Origin: JAAFIP01 sp031431335
Lineage (GTDB): Bacteria; Pseudomonadota; Gammaproteobacteria; Burkholderiales; Burkholderiaceae_C
Reading direction: 5' to 3'
Assembly: GCA_031431335.1 (NCBI GenBank)
Contig: JANPDG010000016.1
Coordinates: 1 to 28,027 of the forward strand
DNA: 28,027 nt
Both the position numbers and the translations under genes were made by a program. Of the stretch, positions 13,027-20,385 are shown piece after piece; positions within the stretch are counted from its first letter, which is position 1, and each line of letters starts with the position of its first letter. The notes below the pieces were generated by a model, which did not search any database, was not told the origin of the DNA, and saw nothing but the letters and a program-made list of their open reading frames with translations.

Positions 13027-14955
13027 ATGTCTTATTTGGTGCTAGCCCGTAAATACCGTCCAAAATCGTTCACCGAAATGGTAGGGCAAGAGCACGTCGT
13101 TCAGGCGTTGACTAACGCGCTCACCACCCAGCGCCTGCACCACGCTTACCTGTTCACAGGCACACGCGGGGTAGGCAAGACGACGGTGTCGCGTATTTTG
13201 GCCAAATCGCTCAATTGTTTGGGTGCTGACGGGCAGGGCGGTATTACGGCCAGCCCCTGCGGTGTGTGCGCTGCCTGCACTGCCATCGATGCGGGGCGTT
13301 TTATTGACTATACCGAGTTGGATGCTGCGTCGAATCGCGGTGTAGACGAAGTGCAGCAGCTGCTAGAGCAGGCGGTGTACAAGCCAGTGCAGGGCCGGTT
13401 TAAGGTCTTCATGATCGACGAAGTGCACATGCTGACCAACACGGCGTTTAACGCCATGCTCAAAACGCTGGAAGAGCCGCCTGAGTACCTTAAATTTGTT
13501 TTAGCCACTACCGACCCGCAAAAAGTGCCTGTCACCGTGCTGTCGCGCTGCCTGCAGTTCAACCTGCGGCCCATGGCGCCCGAGACTGTGCACGAGCATT
13601 TGGTGCAGTTAATGGCTACCGAGCAAGTGGCAGCAGACGACGCCTCGCTGCGCCTCTTGTCACGCGCCGCGCGCGGGTCGATGCGCGATGCGCTGAGCTT
13701 GACCGACCAAGCCATTGCCTTTGGCAACGGCGTGTTGGCTGAGGCCAACGTGCGCCAAATGCTGGGCGCAGTAGACCGCACCTATGTGTTCAGATTGATT
13801 GACGCCTTGGCGCGTGGGGACGGCAAGTCGGTGGTGGACACCTCTGAAGATTTGCGCATCAACGGCCTGAGCGCAGCCAGCACGCTGGAAGACATGGCCA
13901 GTGTGCTGCAGCGCATGGCGGTGGTGCAAAACGTGCCTGATGCTTACGACAGCACTGACAGCGAGGCTGTAGAAACAGCGCGCTTGGCAGGGTTGATGCC
14001 GCCAGACGAGACGCAGCTGCTTTATAGCCTGTGCATCCATGGCCGCGCCGAGCTGGGACTGGCACCCGACGAATACGCGGGGCTCACCATGACGCTGCTG
14101 CGCTTGCTGGCCTTCAAACCCAAGGGGTTCAAGCCTGCAGGCCCGAATGCCAGCGCGGCTGACGAGGCTGAAAAAAAAAGCCTGAATTCAGCGCCACTGC
14201 CTAGCCCTGCTGCTGCGCCCGCAGCGCCTGCAGTATATGCACAGGCTCCTACTGCGCCAGCACCTGTGCCTGTATCTGTACCTGCAGCTAGCCCAGTTGC
14301 ACATCAGACACAGCACAATACCCCAGAAAATAACGACCTTCCCGACGTGGGTATTGAGAAGTTTGCTATTAATAGTATAGTAAACGATATATTTGATTCA
14401 GCACACGCTGAGGCTGATAAAGTATCTTCAGTGCCTGAATTAAGTGCTGAAAAACAGCAGTTTTCCGACGTGAATACTCAACAGTCTGCTAGTAGTTTAA
14501 TAGCGGTTCCTATTCGCGAGCAGAGCGTGCCTACCAGCCGCACCGAGCAGCGCATCTCGGCGGTCATGCCCGACGCCGTGCACCAATCGTGGATTAACAC
14601 CGTGCAGCAGCTGCTTGACGCCGAGGCCGTGACAGCGCTCACCCGAGAGCTGGCGGTGCAAAGCCAGTGCGTAGAGCAGGGCGCGCAGCATCTGACGCTG
14701 CGCGTTGACATGCCCTCGCTAGACAACCCAGCCGCGCGCGAGAAGCTGCAAACCGCGTTTACCGCGCTGGGCCGCAGCGAAGTGCTGACCGTAGAGCGCG
14801 GCCCGGTGGTGGACTCTTGGTTTAAGCGCAATCAGGCTAGGATAGCGGCACGCCAGGTGGCCGCTGAAAACTTGATCATGAACGACCCCTTGGTGCAGGA
14901 CATGCAAGCCCATTGGGGCGGCAAAATCGTCACCGGCAGTATCAAAGCGCTTTAA
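13027..14955 (+). CDS. dnaX: DNA polymerase III subunits tau and gamma (clamp loader)
   Basis: DnaX is the ATPase of the replicative clamp loader; tau also ties the polymerase cores to the helicase. The 642-residue tau form is nearly as long as that of E. coli. Visible elements are Y-R-P-K-x-F at the N-terminus, Walker A G-T-R-G-V-G-K-T-T (45-53), zinc cysteines C64, C78, C81 and C84, Walker B I-D-E-V-H (130-134), and the S-R-C sensor segment. An Ala/Pro-rich linker starts near residue 385, and the C-terminal tau domain begins at about residue 500. A run of nine A (14171-14179) at codons 382-385 could yield gamma by -1 frameshifting or polymerase slippage. The linker holds two copies of the 48-bp repeat in frame. 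The gene heads a dnaX-ybaB-recR block. No Shine-Dalgarno sequence precedes the ATG. Confidence 0.97.
   Translation: MSYLVLARKYRPKSFTEMVGQEHVVQALTNALTTQRLHHAYLFTGTRGVGKTTVSRILAKSLNCLGADGQGGITASPCGVCAACTAIDAGRFIDYTELDAASNRGVDEVQQLLEQAVYKPVQGRFKVFMIDEVHMLTNTAFNAMLKTLEEPPEYLKFVLATTDPQKVPVTVLSRCLQFNLRPMAPETVHEHLVQLMATEQVAADDASLRLLSRAARGSMRDALSLTDQAIAFGNGVLAEANVRQMLGAVDRTYVFRLIDALARGDGKSVVDTSEDLRINGLSAASTLEDMASVLQRMAVVQNVPDAYDSTDSEAVETARLAGLMPPDETQLLYSLCIHGRAELGLAPDEYAGLTMTLLRLLAFKPKGFKPAGPNASAADEAEKKSLNSAPLPSPAAAPAAPAVYAQAPTAPAPVPVSVPAASPVAHQTQHNTPENNDLPDVGIEKFAINSIVNDIFDSAHAEADKVSSVPELSAEKQQFSDVNTQQSASSLIAVPIREQSVPTSRTEQRISAVMPDAVHQSWINTVQQLLDAEAVTALTRELAVQSQCVEQGAQHLTLRVDMPSLDNPAAREKLQTAFTALGRSEVLTVERGPVVDSWFKRNQARIAARQVAAENLIMNDPLVQDMQAHWGGKIVTGSIKAL
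14171..14179 (+). other. A9 slippery tract in dnaX, probable gamma-form site
   Basis: The tract reads in frame as GAA AAA AAA AGC and includes an in-phase A-AAA-AAA heptamer. A -1 shift gives K-P-E-F-S-A-T-A and then TAG, a product of about 392 residues ending after the clamp-loader domains. A +1 or -2 shift reaches TGA within two codons. A perfect palindrome CTGAATTCAG follows directly. Confidence 0.6.
14338..14385 (+). repeat. 48-bp dispersed repeat, copy D1 (inside dnaX)
   Basis: This copy lies in frame in the tau linker and encodes L-P-D-V-G-I-E-K-F-A-I-N-S-I-V-N (residues 438-453). It matches copy A at 37 of 48 positions with no gap, including G-T-A-T-A-G-T-A-A-A-C at the end. It is more AT-rich than the surrounding gene. 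Confidence 0.75.
14461..14508 (+). repeat. 48-bp dispersed repeat, copy D2 (inside dnaX)
   Basis: This copy starts 123 bp (41 codons) after D1 and begins with TTTTCCGACGTG, identical to copy A. It encodes F-S-D-V-N-T-Q-Q-S-A-S-S-L-I-A-V (residues 479-494) in the same phase as D1. Its last 12 bases are poorly conserved. Confidence 0.65.
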
Positions 14956-14991
14956 TAGTTTTTTCTCATTTTTATAAATAAGGATTTCACG

Positions 14992-15324
14992 ATGTTTAAC
15001 AAAGGACAACTCGCAGGCCTGATGAAGCAAGCCCAGGCCATGCAAGACAACATGAAAAAAGCCCAAGACGAGCTGGGCAATATCGAGGTCACCGGCGAGT
15101 CAGGCGCAGGCTTGGTCAAAGTCACCATGACCTGCAAGCACGACGTTAAGCGTGTGCAGATTGACCCCAGCCTGCTGGCAGACGACAAAGACATGCTGGA
15201 AGACTTGGTGGCCGCCGCGTTTAACGCTGCCGTGCGCAAGGCTGAAGACACCAGTCAAGAGAAGATGGCCAAGATCAGTGCGGGTATGCCTAGTCTGCCA
15301 GGCGGTATGAAGATGCCTTTTTAA
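14992..15324 (+). CDS. ybaB: Nucleoid-associated protein YbaB/EbfC
   Basis: The 110-residue protein matches YbaB/EbfC along its full length. It has an N-terminal helix with M-F-N-K-G-Q-L-A-G-L-M-K-Q-A-Q, a central G-E-S-G-A-G-L-V-K-V-T-M strand pair, the D-P-S-L-L segment, and a C-terminal Met/Pro/Gly-rich tail. YbaB dimers bind DNA without strong sequence specificity. The gene lies 36 bp after dnaX, with AAGGA before the ATG. dnaX-ybaB-recR is a widely conserved cluster; here an extra gene separates ybaB from recR. Confidence 0.96.
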   Translation: MFNKGQLAGLMKQAQAMQDNMKKAQDELGNIEVTGESGAGLVKVTMTCKHDVKRVQIDPSLLADDKDMLEDLVAAAFNAAVRKAEDTSQEKMAKISAGMPSLPGGMKMPF

Positions 15325-15345
15325 GCTAAAGCGATCACCTTCAAC

Positions 15346-17007
15346 ATGAGTGTGCAACACCTTAACTTGCGCTGCTATCAGTGCGGCAGCACAGTGTTGG
15401 ACGATATCGCGTTAAACCAGTTTAAGTGCAGCCATTGCGGTGCTATCACGCTGGTAAAAGACACTGTGAGTGACCGGCTAGACAAGGTGTTAGACCAAGT
15501 CAAGGACGCTGCAGCCGAGCGCCTAGCGCAGCAAGAGGCCTTGCGCCAAAAGGCACAGCAAGCGCTGTACTCGCGTGCGGGCTTGGCGGTGCTGGGCGCG
15601 CTGCTGGTGGCCGGGGCGATTGGCATGGTGTTTAACCGCAGCAAGCCCGCCCGCAGCACAGGCGCTTACGAGGCAGCTAAAGTCGATATCGATCCCAACA
15701 AGCTGGTCGCTTTAGATGCGCGGCAAGTGCTGCTGGGGCAGGGCTCTAGCGCGAAGGTGGCGGTGCTGATCAATCTGCGCAACGACACGGGCGTGCCCAT
15801 AGCAGACCCTACTCTAAAACTCAAATGGTATGACGCAGACCAATTGGTGGGCGAGTCCACCCAGCGACTGCGACGCGACGTATTGTTGCCCGGTGAGAGT
15901 GAGCCTATTGTTTTTGAGGCTCCCCGAGGAAAGAGCTTCACCCGCTACGAGCTAGAAAAAACTTCATTGCGTTCTGGGCGCGACATCGTCTCGCAGGGCA
16001 GCCTGAAGCTGGATGCGATGCGGTTTTTGCGCCAAGAAGATAGTTTGTTATTGGTGGGGCAAATAAAAAACACCGCCACTTTCGCCATCAACTCAATCAG
16101 GCTGCAGGCCACGGCTTTGGACAGCGTAGGTAAAGTATTGGGGTTTGGAGATGCTTATTTTGACCCCGGCGAACTGCCAGCAGGGCAGAGCGCATTTGCG
16201 AAGCTAAAGCTAGAAACTGTGGGTGACTTGTCCCAAGTTAAAGCGCTAGAGTATGTCGTATCTCACAGATACATGCAGGCAGATAAAGGCCAGGTGACTG
16301 TGGCTTCGCCGGGTCGTGTGGTGCGCACAGAGCAGACAGCGCAGACGATCGGTGCGCTAAATGTGACGGCCCAAGAGCTGCTGGCCGACGACACCCAGCG
16401 GTTTGACCTTGCCCAGTTGCAGCTTAAACCCCTTCTGGCAGCGCGCGACACAGCGCAAGAGCTGGTGTACCTGACCGAGATCACTAACCTCAGTGCCGAC
16501 ACCATTGCCTTAAAGCCCGGCGCTATAGTGCGCAGCTACAACGGCGCGCAAGCCAATGATGCTGCTGAGATTAGCGCTATGCCTGACCTGTACCCTGGCG
16601 AGAGTTACCCCGTGTTGATAGATCCAGGACAGCTCAGCCAGCTTACGCAGGCCAAGGCAGAATTTAAACCCATCCTCAAAGCCGCCTTGCCCGGTACGCG
16701 GCCGCGGCTGGAGGTGAAGCTAGACTCAACACAGGCGGGAATCGGCTCAGTCAATGTGAATTTTTCTCGTAACTACCGCTATAAATATGTGCAAGTGACT
16801 GGTCAACTGCGCAATGCCAGCACGCAGCCTGTAGCCAAACCCGTGCTGTGGCTGATGCTGCGCGACAGCAGCGGTGCATTGACTGGATTTGAGCGATTGA
16901 ATAACTTGGCACCCATTGCACCGGGTGAATCAGTGCCATTTACAACCCGCATCAACCAGCTAGGGCGTGATTTTGCCAAAGTAGACACGCTGTACGCCAC
17001 CCGCTAG
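15346..17007 (+). CDS. Zinc-ribbon, single-pass membrane protein with FxLYD-like beta repeats
   Basis: This 553-residue protein is not a standard member of the dnaX-recR cluster. Residues 9-31 form a zinc ribbon (C-Y-Q-C-G and C-S-H-C-G). A charged helical stretch follows (about 40-72), then a membrane segment A-G-L-A-V-L-G-A-L-L-V-A-G-A-I-G-M-V-F near 78-96. The remaining 450 or so residues should face the periplasm if the ribbon is cytoplasmic. They contain several immunoglobulin-like beta units with the pattern N-x-x-x-x-x-(I/V)-x-x-(P/I)-x-(L/I)-x-(L/W) followed by P-G-E-S, as in R-N-D-T-G-V-P-I-A-D-P-T, K-N-T-A-T-F-A-I-N-S-I and R-N-A-S-T-Q-P-V-A-K-P. These resemble FxLYD-type domains. 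It starts 22 bp after ybaB and ends 6 bp before recR, so it is embedded in the operon. Function unknown. Confidence 0.8.
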   Translation: MSVQHLNLRCYQCGSTVLDDIALNQFKCSHCGAITLVKDTVSDRLDKVLDQVKDAAAERLAQQEALRQKAQQALYSRAGLAVLGALLVAGAIGMVFNRSKPARSTGAYEAAKVDIDPNKLVALDARQVLLGQGSSAKVAVLINLRNDTGVPIADPTLKLKWYDADQLVGESTQRLRRDVLLPGESEPIVFEAPRGKSFTRYELEKTSLRSGRDIVSQGSLKLDAMRFLRQEDSLLLVGQIKNTATFAINSIRLQATALDSVGKVLGFGDAYFDPGELPAGQSAFAKLKLETVGDLSQVKALEYVVSHRYMQADKGQVTVASPGRVVRTEQTAQTIGALNVTAQELLADDTQRFDLAQLQLKPLLAARDTAQELVYLTEITNLSADTIALKPGAIVRSYNGAQANDAAEISAMPDLYPGESYPVLIDPGQLSQLTQAKAEFKPILKAALPGTRPRLEVKLDSTQAGIGSVNVNFSRNYRYKYVQVTGQLRNASTQPVAKPVLWLMLRDSSGALTGFERLNNLAPIAPGESVPFTTRINQLGRDFAKVDTLYATR

Positions 17008-17013
17008 GCCTCA

Positions 17014-17604
17014 ATGCCCGATAACCACAACCTCTCCACACTAATCGACGCGCTGCGCCACTTGCCTGGCGTGGGCGCCAAGTCGGCTGCACGCATGGCT
17101 TTTCATCTGCTGCAGCATGACCGTGAGGGCGCTATGCAGCTCTCGCGCAGCTTGGCCGTGGCGGTGCACAAGGTGCGCCACTGCAGCCGCTGCTACACGT
17201 TTACCGACGCTGATGTGTGCCACACCTGCCTGGATGGCGAGCGCGATGCCACCAAGCTGTGTGTGGTCGAGACGCCCGCCGACCAGTCTGCGCTGGAGCG
17301 CACCAGCGCATACCGAGGGCTGTATTTTGTGTTGATGGGCAAGCTCAGCCCGCTAGACGGCATCGGCCCCAAAGAAATTGGCTTGCACCGCCTGATGGAC
17401 CGCGCCAGCGATGGCGTGGTCACCGAGGTGATCTTGGCCACCAACTTTACCGCCGAAGGCGAAACTACAGCCCATGTGATAGCCCAAACCCTTAAAGCCC
17501 GCGGCCTGCAAGTCACGCGCTTGGCGCGCGGCGTGCCCGCCGGCAGCGAGCTAGAGTATGTTGACTTAGGCACCATCGCGCACGCGCTGGTGGACAGGCG
17601 CTAA
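17014..17604 (+). CDS. recR: Recombination mediator RecR
   Basis: RecR works with RecF and RecO to load RecA on gapped DNA. The 196-residue protein has the complete domain order. There is a helix-hairpin-helix (L-R-H-L-P-G-V-G-A-K-S-A-A-R-M-A), a C4 zinc finger (C-S-R-C and C-H-T-C, about 57-72), a Toprim domain beginning at L-C-V-V-E-T-P-A-D, and a C-terminal Walker B-like strand with A-R-G-V-P-A-G-S-E-L-E-Y-V-D. The ATG lies 6 bp after the preceding stop codon and lacks a Shine-Dalgarno sequence, consistent with translational coupling in the operon. Confidence 0.97.
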   Translation: MPDNHNLSTLIDALRHLPGVGAKSAARMAFHLLQHDREGAMQLSRSLAVAVHKVRHCSRCYTFTDADVCHTCLDGERDATKLCVVETPADQSALERTSAYRGLYFVLMGKLSPLDGIGPKEIGLHRLMDRASDGVVTEVILATNFTAEGETTAHVIAQTLKARGLQVTRLARGVPAGSELEYVDLGTIAHALVDRR

Positions 17605-17648
17605 AAGTTGTGTTTTTATTTGAACTGAACAAGCCAAGGATTGACTGT

Positions 17649-18311
17649 ATGTCCCACCCCTTATTTAGCAGTATTTCAACGATGATCTTAGGCGGGTTTT
17701 TGAGCTGCTATTGCCCGTTTGTTGCAGCGCAGAGCAGCAAATTTTCGCCTAACCTGAGCGCCAGCAGGACCGACCCCGATGTCATCTTGGCCGCCGTAGT
17801 TAAGCGCTTTGCCAAAGTGCTGAAGTTTCGTTTTGATGCGCCTGAAGTCATATCGGGCCAACCGCGTCTCCCCGTTGTGGTGCTGACAGGTAAAGCGGTG
17901 GGTGCGCTAGACAAGTTCAGCCGGTTTGAGGAGTTTGAAGTGCTCACCGAGCAAGAGCTGGTCGCTAAGCAAATTGCCAGTTTCATATTGATAAGTCAGA
18001 TAGTCGTGGTGGGTGATGATGTGATGGTGGCCTATGAGTCGCCTGGCAACGCCTCCTACGGCAGCCTGCGCGTAAGCAGTGGGCCAGATGCTTTGCGTGT
18101 AGAAGGTGTGGATACTTTTCGCTCCAGTTCGGGTGCACGCTTCACCTATGGCCAGTTGTACCAAAAAGCCGTATGCCGCAACGGCATGGAGATGGCCTAC
18201 CGCTGGAACTACTACAGCGACGATAAAGTCAGCGGTATCTGCCCAGGCCCAACATTTGCGGACGCACAAGAGTACCTGCGCGACTCAAACCGCCGTAGCT
18301 CCAAGCCATGA
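17649..18311 (+). CDS. Exported protein of unknown function
   Basis: The ATG at 17649 follows AAGGA by eight bases; an upstream GTG at 17610 is less likely. The 220-residue product starts with a signal peptide ending in F-V-A-A-Q, with cleavage expected after A-A at about residue 27. The mature part is mixed alpha/beta, with V-D-T-F-R-S-S-S-G-A-R-F-T-Y-G-Q-L-Y and two cysteines (K-A-V-C-R and S-G-I-C-P) that could form a disulfide. I recognise no family. It begins 45 bp after recR and could be read from the same transcript. Confidence 0.65.
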   Translation: MSHPLFSSISTMILGGFLSCYCPFVAAQSSKFSPNLSASRTDPDVILAAVVKRFAKVLKFRFDAPEVISGQPRLPVVVLTGKAVGALDKFSRFEEFEVLTEQELVAKQIASFILISQIVVVGDDVMVAYESPGNASYGSLRVSSGPDALRVEGVDTFRSSSGARFTYGQLYQKAVCRNGMEMAYRWNYYSDDKVSGICPGPTFADAQEYLRDSNRRSSKP

Positions 18312-18351
18312 CGGGCCGCTCTCACCGCTCTACATAGATTCCAGCATTTGT

Positions 18352-18594
18352 ATGAGCACACTGACCACCATCCGCCTAAAAATCTACAAAACAGTCGCGC
18401 GCCAGTTGCACGGCCAGGTGCCTTGCTGGGTGTGCGGCCAGCATGTGCTGCCAGAGCAGGCCACGCTAGAGCATATTGAGCCATTGAGCGGGGGCGGTTC
18501 TAGCCACCAAGACAACTTGGCCATTAGCCATGCGCAGTGCAACCACGCCAGACACGCCGCGCCAGCAACATCTGCCGCACCCCTGTCACTTTAG
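18352..18594 (+). CDS. Small HNH endonuclease
   Basis: The 80-residue protein is almost only an HNH fold. C25-W-V-C28 forms the first half of the structural zinc site, E40-H41-I42 is the first strand of the beta-beta-alpha-metal motif with the general-base His, and D54-N55-L56 is the middle Asn. C63-N64-H65 completes the motif. The motif spacing is that of standard HNH (PF01844-like) nucleases. No restriction methylase, phage gene or intron surrounds it, so its role is open. The start at the ATG 18352 has only a weak ribosome binding site, and longer upstream reading in the same frame would overlap the preceding gene. Confidence 0.78.
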   Translation: MSTLTTIRLKIYKTVARQLHGQVPCWVCGQHVLPEQATLEHIEPLSGGGSSHQDNLAISHAQCNHARHAAPATSAAPLSL

Positions 18595-18629
18595 TACGAT
18601 GACCCTCAGCTTAGAGCAGAGGCCGTCGC

Positions 18630-18635
18630 TATAAT
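18630..18635 (+). promoter_or_regulatory. -10 box candidate for the MAPEG gene
   Basis: A perfect TATAAT lies 36 bp before the MAPEG start codon. No good -35 hexamer is visible 16-18 bp upstream, so the call is tentative. Confidence 0.35.
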
Positions 18636-18671
18636 GCTAGCGATTCAATAGCTAACAATCAAAGGATGTTT

Positions 18672-19085
18672 ATGCCTAACGCACATTTCACATTGGCCTA
18701 CTGGTGCCTGCTAGTGGCCGCCATTTTGCCTATTATTTGCGCTGGTTTGTCCAAGGCGGGCACTTTTACCAAGCCGCGCAAAGACGGTGGCTATGACAAC
18801 CACAACCCGCGCGCTTGGCTGGCCCGCCAAACAGACTGGCGTGCGCGCGCTAATGCGGCGCAGGCAAACACCTTTGAGGCGCTGCCGTTTTTCTTTGCGG
18901 CTGTCATCATTGCCCATCAGTTGGGCGCTAACCAAACCATGGTGGATATTTTGAGTTTTCTGTGGCTGCTGCTGCGCATGCTGTTTGTGATTGCCTATGT
19001 GGGCGACATGGCCACGGCCCGCACAGGTGTGTGGATCACGGCGATGGTGGTCAACATCAGTATTTTGTTCATCGGCTACAAATAA
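18672..19085 (+). CDS. MAPEG-family membrane protein
   Basis: The ATG at 18672 follows AAAGGA by five bases; the ATG at 18666 overlaps that site and is rejected. The 137-residue protein has four hydrophobic segments: near residues 6-26, about 68-83, 90-108 and 115-135. Between the first two lies the conserved loop D-N-H-N-P-R-A-W-L with A-R-A-N-A-A-Q-A-N-T-F-E-A-L-P, in which N-x-x-E-x-L/F is the MAPEG signature. Eukaryotic members conjugate glutathione or isomerise prostaglandins; the role of this bacterial branch is unknown. A terminator follows, so it is probably transcribed alone. Confidence 0.88.
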   Translation: MPNAHFTLAYWCLLVAAILPIICAGLSKAGTFTKPRKDGGYDNHNPRAWLARQTDWRARANAAQANTFEALPFFFAAVIIAHQLGANQTMVDILSFLWLLLRMLFVIAYVGDMATARTGVWITAMVVNISILFIGYK

Positions 19086-19152
19086 GCTCACCACCGCTGT
19101 GTGACGGCGGTATGACGGTTTTGTTACGCTAACTAACACATAGCTTACGTAA

Positions 19153-19188
19153 TAACCCGCTCGGGGACAGTCCCGATGCGGGTTTTTT
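19153..19188 (+). terminator. Rho-independent terminator after the MAPEG gene
   Basis: ACCCGC with TCGGG pairs with CCCGA and GCGGGT around a short loop, followed by TTTTTT (19183-19188). It starts about 68 bp after the MAPEG stop codon. Confidence 0.85.
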
Positions 19189-19210
19189 GTTGCCTGAGTA
19201 AGCTATTGGT

Positions 19211-20344
19211 GTGACTAAAAAAAATCAGGGACACACTATCGCTGAGCCTGGCGCACTGCCCGGGCGCATAGGCGCTGCTGTGCCAGCGCGTGTGAACGCT
19301 GGTAGGCGTGCTTGGCTCGTGGGTATGCTGGCTGGGGGTTCTGCGGCGGCTATTGCTGCGCCTGGCGTACTTTCTGTCGCCAGCACCAAGCTCGAAAAAA
19401 AGCAAATTTCTATCGCTGCGCCCAGCCGAGCTACCTTGCCTTATTTGCCCCTCACCGTGGCAGAGCAGCTAGGGTTTTTTACGGCCGAGGGGCTCGAGGT
19501 CGAGGTGGTGGAGCCTGCCAGCTTGGTCAGGGCCCAGCAGATGGCCAGTGGCGCTGGCGGCGCAGACATGGTGTGTGGGTGGATCGAAAACACATTGGCA
19601 CTGCAAACCAAAGGCCAAGGCTTTCAGGCTTTTGTGCTGCTAGGACGTGCGCCGCAGGTGGCGCTGGGCGTGTCGACTAAAACCATGCCCAACTACGCCA
19701 ATTGGGGTGACTTGCGCGGCAAAAGAGTGGGCATACCCGCGCCGGGCACACCCAACCACACCATTGCCCACACCGTGCTCGCACGCGCAGGGCTGCGCTT
19801 TGCCGAGATGAGCTTTGTCAGTGTGGGCACGCCGGCAGGCGCGCTGGCAGCGCTGCGCGCAGGACAAATCGACGCGCTGAGCTATATGGATCCTTTAATC
19901 ACACAGCTAGAGCAGCGCAGCGAACTGCGTGTGCTGGCGGACACCCGCACCGTGCGCGGCACCTTGGCCGCGTGTGGCGGCGAGATGCCAGCGGCTTGCC
20001 TCTATGCCACGCCAGAGTTTTTGCAAAAGCACCCCTTGAGTGCCCAAGCCGTCACACACGCCATCGTGCGCGCACTCAAATGGCTGCAAACAGCGGGACT
20101 GTCTGACCTGATGAAAATTGTGCCTGAGAGCTATTTTGCGGGCGACCGAGCACTGTATTTGGCCTCGTATGAGCGCATGCGTGAGGCCATTGCGCTAGAT
20201 GGCTTGATTCCGTCCGTAGGCGTGCGCAACACCTTAAATGCGATGCGCAACGCCGAGCCTGTGCTTCGCACAGAAACTATCAATCCAGACGCATCGTATA
20301 CGAACGTGTTTGCGCAAAAAGCCAAGCTGCGCTTTAAGGCATGA
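19211..20344 (+). CDS. ABC transporter substrate-binding protein, NMT1/SsuA type
   Basis: The product is 377 residues from a GTG start. Residues 31-50 resemble a Tat signal: G-R-R-A-W-L-V-G-M followed by a Gly/Ala-rich hydrophobic stretch. The mature part matches the NMT1/SsuA/TauA substrate-binding fold: I-A-A-P-S-R-A-T-L-P-Y-L-P-L-T-V-A-E-Q-L-G-F-F, G-L-E-V-E-V-V-E-P, a G-A-D-M-V-C-G strand, L-R-G-K-R-V-G-I-P-A-P-G-T-P, A-L-R-A-G-Q-I-D-A-L-S-Y and a C-terminal P-S-V-G-V-R-N-T-L. Such proteins bind nitrate, sulfonates, taurine or thiamine precursors; the ligand cannot be read here. No permease or ATPase gene is adjacent, so it is an orphan. The start is uncertain because no Shine-Dalgarno sequence is evident. 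Confidence 0.85.
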   Translation: MTKKNQGHTIAEPGALPGRIGAAVPARVNAGRRAWLVGMLAGGSAAAIAAPGVLSVASTKLEKKQISIAAPSRATLPYLPLTVAEQLGFFTAEGLEVEVVEPASLVRAQQMASGAGGADMVCGWIENTLALQTKGQGFQAFVLLGRAPQVALGVSTKTMPNYANWGDLRGKRVGIPAPGTPNHTIAHTVLARAGLRFAEMSFVSVGTPAGALAALRAGQIDALSYMDPLITQLEQRSELRVLADTRTVRGTLAACGGEMPAACLYATPEFLQKHPLSAQAVTHAIVRALKWLQTAGLSDLMKIVPESYFAGDRALYLASYERMREAIALDGLIPSVGVRNTLNAMRNAEPVLRTETINPDASYTNVFAQKAKLRFKA

Positions 20345-20385
20345 AGCTCAGTTAAACCGCCGAGCTAGGCTGTATGTAGCTTAGT

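Noticed and set aside
18630..18660. Possible sixth copy of the 48-bp repeat
   Set aside because: It shares CTATAA and AGCTAAC words, but not at the offsets seen in the true copies, and lacks the CCGACGTG start.
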